A DNA stretch of 12,351 nucleotides from Thermacetogenium sp. UBA5472. Lineage in GTDB: Bacteria > Bacillota > DSM-12270 > Thermacetogeniales > Thermacetogeniaceae. Positions 1 through 5,941 of this stretch are shown here, one piece after another. The stretch spans positions 409 to 12,759 of the forward strand of contig DIQC01000049.1 of the NCBI GenBank assembly GCA_002426495.1. The letters are read 5' to 3'. A model generated the notes under the pieces. The model did not search any database, was not told the origin of the DNA, and was given only the letters and a program-made list of their open reading frames with translations. The first letter of the stretch is position 1, and each line of letters begins with the position of its first letter. A program made the translations under genes and the position numbers.

Positions 1-2
1 TA

Positions 3-536
3 AAGACGACTTTTTTTCTCACAGGTATCTGGGTAGAAGAGTATCCGAAGATGGTTAAGGCTATTGCCAAGGCAGGTCATGAATTGGGGAACCATTCTAC
101 AACACACCCTCACTGCAATTCTCTTTCAGAAGAGGAGTTTCTAAAAGAGCTGAAGGATAATGAGCAGATGATCTACAAGCTCACAAATAAGCGCACCAGT
201 CTTTTCCGTCCACCCTTTGGGGAGTATAACGATCTCAACATCAAAGCCGCACGTGCTAATGGGTATGAAGTGATCCAGTGGAGTGTGGACTCTCTGGATT
301 GGCAGGAGCAGGGTGTGGAGGCTGTTGTTGATCGCGTTGTCAAAAACGCTCACCCCGGGGCCATCGTGCTTTTCCATAATAATGCTAAATATACTCCGGA
401 AGCGCTTCCTATTATATTGAAAGAGCTGCAAAAAGAGGGCTATAAAATTGTGCCTGTCTCTGAACTGTTGATTAAAAAGGATTATTATATTGAGACCCAC
501 AGTGGAGTGCAGAAAAGAGCGGCAGGGAGCCGTTAA
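3..536 (+). CDS. Polysaccharide deacetylase (NodB/CE4 family), sporulation type, 5' partial
   Basis: This is the C-terminal part of a carbohydrate esterase family 4 deacetylase; the reading frame is open to the left edge, so the start and the first catalytic motif (TFDDG) lie outside the window. The visible protein begins KTTFFLTGIWVEEYPK. Motif 2 (GHELGNHSTTHPH) carries the two metal-binding histidines, at visible residues 31 and 35. RPPFGEYN is motif 3, WSVDSLDW follows, and IVLFHNN is the last motif with its catalytic histidine. The family removes N-acetyl groups from peptidoglycan or related glycans at the cell surface. The tail (KDYYIETHSGVQ) recalls the Firmicute YlxY/PdaB group, which suggests a role in spore cortex or cell wall; that is inference. 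The TAA stop overlaps the stop of the convergent minus-strand gene, and no terminator lies between them. Confidence 0.93.
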   Translation, partial: KTTFFLTGIWVEEYPKMVKAIAKAGHELGNHSTTHPHCNSLSEEEFLKELKDNEQMIYKLTNKRTSLFRPPFGEYNDLNIKAARANGYEVIQWSVDSLDWQEQGVEAVVDRVVKNAHPGAIVLFHNNAKYTPEALPIILKELQKEGYKIVPVSELLIKKDYYIETHSGVQKRAAGSR

Positions 537-1087
537 AACTCCCTGGGCTTACAGATGATTTCTTTGATTTTTGTATCAAAAAAACTTTTAGAGTGGGCCG
601 GGGTAATTACCAGTGCTGTGTCTGCACCGGTTCCTGAACCAGCTACGGCAACCACCTCTTCACCATAAGGGATCATGCCGGCATCAAGAGCCATCCCTGA
701 GATCTCCGTACAGACTTTGACCCCCTGGCCTAGCATCCGCAGAGTTTGGGCTATAATCTCTGATGGGTAAACACCCCCGAATTTGCCGCGGAGCGCTCTG
801 TCCAAACCGGCCATCAGATGGGTAGTCGTCAGTACCCGGACACCATTATCAGAGAGTTTTTGTCTGGTTGCGGCAGGCATCTCATCCTCACCGGGGGCTG
901 TGAACCCAACATGATGTGTGACACAGACCACCTCTAAACCCTGATTGAGGAAATGTTCTACTGTAGCGCCACTGTTGGAGGCAACTACAATATGTTTGAT
1001 CTTAAGCTCTTTTGCCCGTTGGATTGCCAGTTTGGCAACGGCCTCAGTATTGGCCGGCCCTTTTTGTTCCCAATACAATATCTCCAT
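533..1087 (-). CDS. Stand-alone pyruvate kinase C-terminal (alpha/beta) domain protein
   Basis: The 184-residue protein resembles only the C-terminal allosteric domain of pyruvate kinase (PK_C family) and lacks the catalytic barrel. Supporting segments are the N-terminal helix region (NTEAVAKLAIQRAKEL), the strand-turn IVVASNSGATVEHFL, VVCVTHHVGF, and the glycine-rich end VVAVAGSGTGADTALVI. In full-length pyruvate kinases this domain binds effectors; free-standing versions occur in anaerobic Firmicutes and archaea with no established function that I know of. The conserved SNSG(A)T and GSGTGAD segments suggest a phosphate or nucleotide ligand (inference). The gene has its own candidate promoter and a palindromic leader. 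The ATG directly follows AAAGGGG, so spacing is poor; an in-frame TTG three codons later (1076-1078) would be better spaced. Confidence 0.88.
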   Translation of the reverse strand: MEILYWEQKGPANTEAVAKLAIQRAKELKIKHIVVASNSGATVEHFLNQGLEVVCVTHHVGFTAPGEDEMPAATRQKLSDNGVRVLTTTHLMAGLDRALRGKFGGVYPSEIIAQTLRMLGQGVKVCTEISGMALDAGMIPYGEEVVAVAGSGTGADTALVITPAHSKSFFDTKIKEIICKPREF

Positions 1088-1098
1088 CCCCTTTATTC

Positions 1099-1115
1099 AC
1101 CGGCAGGCTGCCGGT
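1099..1115. promoter_or_regulatory. Palindrome in the leader of the PK_C-domain gene
   Basis: ACCGGCAG-G-CTGCCGGT is a perfect 8-bp inverted repeat around one central base, placed between the candidate -10 and the start codon. As DNA it could be an operator; as RNA it forms a GC-rich hairpin just 5' of the ribosome-binding site. No T-tract follows on the minus strand, so a terminator is unlikely for that strand. Confidence 0.4.
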
Positions 1116-1132
1116 ATTTTATCTATCTTAAT

Positions 1133-1160
1133 ATTGTATCAGAAAAACAATCTAAGGCAA
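1133..1160 (-). promoter_or_regulatory. Candidate sigma-A promoter of the PK_C-domain gene
   Basis: On the minus strand TTGCCT (1155-1160) and TACAAT (1133-1138) are separated by 16 bases, and the -10 is preceded by TGA, giving an extended -10 element. It lies about 45 bases upstream of the PK_C-domain start codon and just beyond the stop of the radical SAM gene, so the PK_C gene could be transcribed independently. Confidence 0.5.
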
Positions 1161-1193
1161 GAAGCGGGCTTTTTTTGCGATTTTTGGGGCTCA

Positions 1194-2690
1194 TCAGCTG
1201 CTTTCCGGCAGTGCAAAATTGAAAATCTTTCTAAAGTGATACCCATAGATGGCAAAGGTGATGGCGTCCGGAAAGAAGCGGGGATATTTCACTAAAGTTT
1301 TCGCAAGAAATTTCCAGAAGTTGCGCCGCCCTTTTTCCAAAAATCCTAGAATGAACATCGCTCTAAAAAAGCCTTTAAGATAGCTGGGACGCAGCATGGA
1401 AATGTTAAGCTTTTTTACTGGCCTAAATTCACTGAAATACTCCATCACCCGGTCATAATAATGCTTAGGGTCATAGATGGTTCTAACGATCCTTTCGTAT
1501 CCGTCTTTTAACATCTGGGCGTTCATTTTAGGTTTGAAGTTCAGTGACAGGTCGGTATTATTACCACTGAAGTCTGCTACGAGGCGGTTTTCATTCTTCA
1601 ACCGCTCGAACAGCCTGGTTCCCACGGGGGCCTTGAGCAGGCCCACCATAGCTGTGACGATGCCACTTCTTTGGATGAAGTCTATCTGGCGGTCAAAGAT
1701 CGATTGTTTGTCACTGTCAAAACCAACAATAAACCCACCGGTTACCTGGATACCGAAGTTCTGTATCTTTTTTACCGAAGCGATCAGGTCACGGTTGGCA
1801 TTATTGAATTTGTTGCATTCCTGAAGGCTTTCTTCATCAGGGGTCTCAATTCCGATAAAGACTGACGCAAAATTAGCGCGCCGCATCTGGTTCAGAAGTT
1901 CATCGTCATCTGCCAGGTTGATCGACGCTTCTGTAATAAACCAGAAGGGGTTCCTGTGCTTATCCATCCACTCGATGATCCGGGGCAGGGCTTCTTGTTT
2001 GAGTCGCACTTTATTGCCAATAAAATTGTCATCAACGATGAAAACGCCACCTCTCCAGCCATGGTTGTAGAGGGCATCCAATTCCTCGATAAATTTTTCG
2101 GTAGGTTTTAAGCGTGGCTTCCTGCCGAAGAGGGTAGTGATATCACAGAATTCACAATCAAAAGGGCACCCCCGGGAAAATTGAGCACTCATAGTTGTAT
2201 AATCATTCATATTGATCAGTTCCCACAAGGGGACAGGGGTATTGTCCATCGCTGGCTTCTCAGCAGATGTATAAATGTGTTGTGGCTTCCCTTTTTTAAA
2301 GTCGGCCAAGAACAATGGTAGTGTGACCTCTCCTTCATTAAGGACAAGGTGGTCCGCCTTTGGGAACTTTTCTGGCTCCGGTGTAAAAAGTGAGCCGCCG
2401 GCGATGGTTTTGACTCCCAATTCACGGCAGCGATCAATGACTTCCTCTGCAGAGTTTTGCTGAATGGACATGGCGCTGATCATTACGTAATCTGCCCATT
2501 TCAGGTCATCATCTCGGAGATCTGTCACATTCATATCAATTAATTTTTTTTCCCATTCCTCTGGCAGCATGGCTGCAATAGTTAACAGGCCAAGGGGGGG
2601 AAGGGCGGCTTTGGTGTCGATAAACTTGAGGGCATGTTTGAAGCTCCAGAAACTGTCAGGGCATTTTGGGTAAACGAGTAGTGTCTTCAT
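1194..2690 (-). CDS. Cobalamin-binding-type radical SAM protein with DUF4070-like C-terminus
   Basis: The N-terminal ~135 residues form a B12-binding-type Rossmann region (LLVYPKCP, ALPPLGLLTIAAML, DMNVTDLRDDDLKWADYVMIS). The radical SAM core begins at SRGCPFDCEFCDI, where Cys175, Cys179 and Cys182 (CxxxCxxC) should hold the [4Fe-4S] cluster that cleaves S-adenosylmethionine. Later core motifs are IVDDNFIGN, WFITEASINL, FVGIETPDEESL-like FIGIETPDEESL, and GGFIVGFDSD. The last ~150 residues fit the DUF4070 region shared with hopanoid methylases such as HpnP and related COG1032 proteins. The substrate is unknown; methylation or rearrangement of a lipid or secondary metabolite is possible. I chose the ATG at 2690 because AAGGAAG lies 8-9 bases upstream; a GTG three codons earlier (2699) would overlap that site. 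No hopanoid or other biosynthesis gene is adjacent. Confidence 0.9.
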   Translation of the reverse strand: MKTLLVYPKCPDSFWSFKHALKFIDTKAALPPLGLLTIAAMLPEEWEKKLIDMNVTDLRDDDLKWADYVMISAMSIQQNSAEEVIDRCRELGVKTIAGGSLFTPEPEKFPKADHLVLNEGEVTLPLFLADFKKGKPQHIYTSAEKPAMDNTPVPLWELINMNDYTTMSAQFSRGCPFDCEFCDITTLFGRKPRLKPTEKFIEELDALYNHGWRGGVFIVDDNFIGNKVRLKQEALPRIIEWMDKHRNPFWFITEASINLADDDELLNQMRRANFASVFIGIETPDEESLQECNKFNNANRDLIASVKKIQNFGIQVTGGFIVGFDSDKQSIFDRQIDFIQRSGIVTAMVGLLKAPVGTRLFERLKNENRLVADFSGNNTDLSLNFKPKMNAQMLKDGYERIVRTIYDPKHYYDRVMEYFSEFRPVKKLNISMLRPSYLKGFFRAMFILGFLEKGRRNFWKFLAKTLVKYPRFFPDAITFAIYGYHFRKIFNFALPESS

Positions 2691-2705
2691 AAAAATCACT
2701 TCCTT

Positions 2706-2711
2706 TAGATT
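2706..2711 (-). promoter_or_regulatory. Possible -10 box before the radical SAM gene
   Basis: The minus strand reads TATAAT about 15 bases upstream of the start codon, inside an AT-rich stretch. No good -35 is visible, and transcription from here would leave a very short leader beginning near the ribosome-binding site, so this is weak. Confidence 0.25.
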
Positions 2712-2750
2712 ATATTAACATAACTTAGTAATAAATGGTAGGTGAGACAT

Positions 2751-2797
2751 AAATCTGGTAATATGCTATCGATGTTATCAAAATTTTTACCAGATTT
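2751..2797. repeat. 11-bp perfect inverted repeat between the c-di-GMP and radical SAM genes
   Basis: AAATCTGGTAA (2751-2761) and TTACCAGATTT (2787-2797) are perfectly complementary across a 25-base spacer. The element lies 37 bases past the stop of the GGDEF/HD-GYP gene and about 60 bases before the radical SAM start. It has no T-tract on the minus strand, so it may be an operator or an RNA-processing hairpin; a weak terminator is also possible. Confidence 0.5.
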
Positions 2798-2833
2798 GCG
2801 GAAAATATTCTGATATTCTGCTGAATTAGCGTT

Positions 2834-4498
2834 TTAGCCTAATAGGCGCATTGAATACTGCTTTTTCACAGAAGCGATAAAGGGGGCAATCAGCTGTGGA
2901 TCGAACTGGGTGCCTGCATTTTTTTTGAGTTCTTGGCAGGCCTCAGCTAAGCTTAAGGCTTTTCGATAGGGACGGTCAGTTGTCATGGCATCAAAGCTGT
3001 CAGCTATGCGCAGGATCCGTACAGGTAAGGGGGTTTCCTCACCCTTTAATCTGTCAGGGTACCCGGTGCCGTCATAGTTTTCATGGTGGGAACGGATCAG
3101 GGGGACCACATCTTTGAAGGCAGGAAGTGTTTCTACCAGCTGGGCGCCCATGATGGTATGTGTCTGCATAGTTTCCCATTCCTCTTTGTTTAAAGGGCCA
3201 GGTTTATTAAGCAGGTTGGTGTCTATTTTTATTTTACCGATGTCATGCAGTGAAGTCCCGTAGCGGAGCAGGTCCAGGTCATCTTGCGAGAGTTTCAGTT
3301 CCTCTGCCAGGGAGAGTGAATAGGCCATTACCCTTTCTGAGTGTCCAAAGGTATAGCGGTCATTAAGGTTGATCAAAGAAATCATTGACTGCAAAGATGG
3401 GAAAGCATCGGTAATTTTGAGAGCATTGATTTCACTTAGCACCGATTGGTAGAGATAATCTGTGCCCCTGCTGTATTTAGCCCGGTAAAGGTCATCCTCT
3501 GCGACTCTGAGCAGGGTATGGCCTGCGTCTTGGTCCTCAGGATAGCCGGCTACCCCAAAAGTGATAGAGAAGGGTTGGGGGTGTTCCGCAGGGATGATCT
3601 GTTCTGCTTCCTGACAGATCGAGTTTTCGATCTCTTCTATTACATTGCCTAGCTCGCCTTTTTTCATCCCCGGCAGAACCAGCATGAATTCATCACTTCC
3701 GTACCGCGCCGCATAGGACGGCTCTGGTAATGACTTGGCTAAAGCAGCTCCGATAGCTGACAGCAGCTGATCTCCCTTTTGGTAGCCGTAGAGGGTATTG
3801 TAATATTTGAATTGATCGATGTCGATCAGGGCCAGGGATAGGGGAGTATTGCTATTTTCCGATTCCTGCAGTGAAATCTCAATGTTTTCTTGCAGATATC
3901 TGTGGTTATACAGCCCTGTCAGCTGGTCATAATCGGCCAGTTCTATCAGATCTTGTTGGGTCTTTCTTTCTGCTTCTAAAAGCCCTCCTACCAGCCAGGC
4001 TAAGATCATAGAAACCGAAGAAACGATCAGGCTTGCCTGGAAAATATCCGCAGGCAGCTGGGGGAATAAACTATAGTCGATAACAAATATAAGAAGGCTT
4101 GCCAGCAGCGCTGCTCCCACTCCGGCTATTTTGCCAAAAGCCGTTGCGGCAATGATCACCGGTATGATGATCAACACCTTGGCCCCAATAAAATCGCCGC
4201 TATACCAGATAAAGGTCAAGGATAAAGGGAAAATGATGACCAGCAGCAGCATCTCTTCTATTCTGGCCTGGGAGAGGGCAGGGATTTTTGAGAGCAGGTA
4301 GCGGGAGATATAGAGGACAGTGGCGAGGCAGAAAAAAATCATTAAAGATGATAGCTTAACGAAATTGCTGGTTGTTGGCTGTATTTGCAGATCAAAATAT
4401 ATAAAGGTGATCATTAAAAAGATCAAAAGGCAGACAATATGGGTCACCAGCACATGTTCAGAAATGTCATCTTTTCTCTTCTTTTCCCAATTGCGCAT
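2834..4498 (-). CDS. Membrane GGDEF/HD-GYP c-di-GMP signalling protein
   Basis: The 554-residue protein has about six membrane helices (roughly residues 16-35, 46-68, 82-99, 105-120, 124-142, 152-175), a GGDEF domain (about 186-345) and an HD-GYP domain (about 365-550). In the GGDEF domain the metal and substrate residues of DIDQFKYYN are present, but the signature reads YGSDEF, with Ser268 replacing the second glycine, and there is no RxxD inhibitory site. Cyclase activity is therefore uncertain. The HD-GYP domain is complete: GHSERV, LHDIGK (His418/Asp419), HHENYDGTGYP (471-481) and IADSFDAMTTDRPYR, so hydrolysis of c-di-GMP is the safer prediction. The membrane part is not a domain I can name. 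AGGAG sits 7 bases before the ATG. It is the next gene after agrD, 109 bases downstream on the same strand, which hints at control by or co-transcription with the agr genes. Confidence 0.95.
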   Translation of the reverse strand: MRNWEKKRKDDISEHVLVTHIVCLLIFLMITFIYFDLQIQPTTSNFVKLSSLMIFFCLATVLYISRYLLSKIPALSQARIEEMLLLVIIFPLSLTFIWYSGDFIGAKVLIIIPVIIAATAFGKIAGVGAALLASLLIFVIDYSLFPQLPADIFQASLIVSSVSMILAWLVGGLLEAERKTQQDLIELADYDQLTGLYNHRYLQENIEISLQESENSNTPLSLALIDIDQFKYYNTLYGYQKGDQLLSAIGAALAKSLPEPSYAARYGSDEFMLVLPGMKKGELGNVIEEIENSICQEAEQIIPAEHPQPFSITFGVAGYPEDQDAGHTLLRVAEDDLYRAKYSRGTDYLYQSVLSEINALKITDAFPSLQSMISLINLNDRYTFGHSERVMAYSLSLAEELKLSQDDLDLLRYGTSLHDIGKIKIDTNLLNKPGPLNKEEWETMQTHTIMGAQLVETLPAFKDVVPLIRSHHENYDGTGYPDRLKGEETPLPVRILRIADSFDAMTTDRPYRKALSLAEACQELKKNAGTQFDPQLIAPFIASVKKQYSMRLLG

Positions 4499-4541
4499 TC
4501 TTTTTCTCCTGTTTCCGGCATTTTGATAATGGATATCCTCA

Positions 4542-4581
4542 CAGAAGCCGGCATCCGGGGTGATCCAGGTGCCGGCTTCTG
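4542..4581. repeat. 12-bp perfect hairpin between agrD and the GGDEF/HD-GYP gene
   Basis: CAGAAGCCGGCA (4542-4553) and TGCCGGCTTCTG (4570-4581) are perfectly complementary with a 16-base loop. It lies in the 109-base gap between the agrD stop and the next start. No U-rich tract follows on the minus strand, so it does not look like a standard intrinsic terminator. It could protect or separate the upstream mRNA, act as a factor-dependent attenuator, or bind a regulator as DNA. Confidence 0.7.
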
Positions 4582-4607
4582 CCAGAATACTGCATAAGTT
4601 ACTTCAG

Positions 4608-4727
4608 TTACTTCCTCAGTGCTTTAGGCACATCAGGCTGGTGCCATATCCACATACAGCATGGTTGTACACCGATCAGAGCGACTAGAGCGAGAATACT
4701 GCTACAGGCAGACAATATTTTTTTCAT
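4608..4727 (-). CDS. agrD: AgrD-type cyclic lactone autoinducer peptide precursor
   Basis: This short gene encodes 39 residues. It has a basic start (MKKIL), an amphipathic/hydrophobic leader, and the C-terminal part CCMWIWHQPDVPKALRK. That part matches the cyclic lactone autoinducer family, in which AgrB removes the acidic, proline-containing tail and closes a thiolactone. By position it aligns with the S. aureus AgrD-I pattern CDFIM followed by DEVEVPKEL, so I infer cleavage between Trp28 and His29 and a five-residue ring Cys24-Met-Trp-Ile-Trp28, with Cys23 in the exocyclic tail; a six-residue ring from Cys23 is the alternative. The start codon overlaps the agrB stop as ATGA, and AGGAGG lies 8 bases upstream inside the agrB 3' end, so the two are translationally coupled. 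The signal would be exported and sensed outside the cell. Confidence 0.92.
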   Translation of the reverse strand: MKKILSACSSILALVALIGVQPCCMWIWHQPDVPKALRK

Positions 4728-5374
4728 ACCTTACACCTCCTTAAAAAAAGATTATCTACTATAGAGGCAAACCGGTGGCCTGCTCTGGTTAAGGTGAAGG
4801 CCTGCCACCAGGTGCCTAAGCTCACTGCCAGGACTAGTGTAGATAAGTTGCCGGAGATAAGTAGAACAACCTGTCCCAGGGTGATGAGGGATGTAAGAGC
4901 TACAGATACATGCTTAAATTTACGGCGCTCCTGCTCTGATGTGATCGGTTTGGCTGGGGAATCCACAGGGGCTAGACTGTAAAAGGTCAATAAAGAGAAG
5001 AGTGCACCGAGCAGTACAATGATAATGAGCACAACAGTGGAAATCTGCGGTGCAGCATAAACAGCCAATTTAGCCAAAAAAGGGGCGACGATCATCCCCA
5101 AGATATTGCAGAGCAGTGGTGACCTGCTGTGGGCACCACCGGAAACAAGGCGCAGTGTTGCTGCGGTCAGGGCTACTGCAATGGTTGTCCAAAAGCATCC
5201 CAAGAGCCAGCCCATCAGACAGATGGTAAAAATACCCGCTAAGCTATAAGTGAGAACCTGCAGACCATAAAGGATGACCTCTGTTTCATCCTGGGTAAGC
5301 TTGAGCTGTTTTTGCAAATATTCAGCTGCTGTCCTTGTCAGATTCGACAATTCAATGTCCTCTCTTTTTAGCAT
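4724..5374 (-). CDS. agrB: AgrB-type accessory gene regulator, autoinducer-processing membrane peptidase
   Basis: The 216-residue polytopic membrane protein has the AgrB cysteine endopeptidase signature. RLVSGGAHSRSPLLC carries His82 and Cys89, seven residues apart like the catalytic His77/Cys84 pair of S. aureus AgrB, and APVDSPAKPI is the conserved segment after the middle helices. AgrB cleaves the AgrD C-terminal tail and forms the thiolactone intermediate at the membrane. It sits between a small membrane protein (23-base overlap) and agrD (4-base overlap), so the three genes look like one transcription and translation unit. The start is uncertain: the ATG at 5374 has no good ribosome-binding site, while an in-frame TTG at 5350-5348 has AGAGAGGA about 7 bases upstream and sits 2 bases past the preceding gene's stop codon; it would shorten the protein by eight residues. 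Confidence 0.95.
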   Translation of the reverse strand: MLKREDIELSNLTRTAAEYLQKQLKLTQDETEVILYGLQVLTYSLAGIFTICLMGWLLGCFWTTIAVALTAATLRLVSGGAHSRSPLLCNILGMIVAPFLAKLAVYAAPQISTVVLIIIVLLGALFSLLTFYSLAPVDSPAKPITSEQERRKFKHVSVALTSLITLGQVVLLISGNLSTLVLAVSLGTWWQAFTLTRAGHRFASIVDNLFLRRCKV

Positions 5375-5819
5375 TATAATAATTGATCCCTAGAGCTAGC
5401 AGAAGTATTATCAATTCTCCCGGAAGGGCAAAGGCCGCTCTTAAAATAGGGTTGCCGAAACACTCCTCATAGGTTAATCCTGTTAAGTTTAGCAAGGGGT
5501 TTGAATAAAGCGTTTCAGCTGCCACTAAAATAGCCATCGTGAGCAGTAAAGACAGGAAGATCTTACTCAGCTGTGCTCCTGTAAAAAGCCTAGTATAAAT
5601 AGCGAAAGCAAAAATAAGGATAACTGTGTGCACTCCGAAAGCGATCGGTAGCTGCCGTACAAGCAGATTGGTCAGGGCCATCAAGGATGCAATAGAGAGT
5701 ATAGGTTTTGCTTCATATCTTATTTTTACCAGACTGAAGATCAAAAGCGTCATCACCAAGCCTTCAGGAAAATCCTGCAGCAATAGTGCGATTACCTCGG
5801 GATAAATTTCTTGTAACAT
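5352..5819 (-). CDS. Small polytopic membrane protein of the agr operon, sensor-domain-like, no kinase
   Basis: I do not recognise a named family with certainty. The 155-residue protein has about five hydrophobic helices (roughly 18-33, 39-56, 62-78, 86-104, 125-147) and a basic end (NAKKRGH). Segments such as FPEGLVMTLLIFSLVKI and LVRQLPIAFGVHTVIL resemble the N-terminal membrane sensor region of AgrC-type histidine kinases in clostridia (from memory, not a search). No H-box or ATPase region follows, and the stop overlaps agrB, so it is not simply cut short by the window edge. It may be a kinase-free receptor, an immunity or export helper, or a remnant of AgrC. The ATG at 5819 is chosen because AAGGAG lies about 7-8 bases upstream; an extended frame reaches 5858 without a ribosome-binding site. 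Confidence 0.82.
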   Translation of the reverse strand: MLQEIYPEVIALLLQDFPEGLVMTLLIFSLVKIRYEAKPILSIASLMALTNLLVRQLPIAFGVHTVILIFAFAIYTRLFTGAQLSKIFLSLLLTMAILVAAETLYSNPLLNLTGLTYEECFGNPILRAAFALPGELIILLLALGINYYNAKKRGH

Positions 5820-5941
5820 CCTTTTCTCCTTATAGATCAAAATAGTCAAATTAGGCAAGATTTACATTGCTTCAACATTTATTCCTTGTTTTCCTGCTTA
5901 CTCCACATTATTTTCAAAAAATAAAGACAATTCTCTCTTAT

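Noticed and set aside
945..1295. Plus-strand open frames over 945-1295
   Set aside because: They lie antisense to the PK_C-domain gene and its leader, have no ribosome-binding site, and their translations show no family features.
4499..4607. c-di-GMP (GEMM) riboswitch before the GGDEF/HD-GYP gene
   Set aside because: The gap holds only one simple perfect hairpin; the two-helix GEMM core with its conserved GCAAA-type elements is not present.
5820..5941. AgrA-type direct-repeat binding sites or sigma-A promoter before the agr operon
   Set aside because: I looked for paired LytTR-type repeats and a -35/-10 pair; only poor matches (such as TTGCCT with an 18-base spacer to TATAAG) were found, too weak to report.
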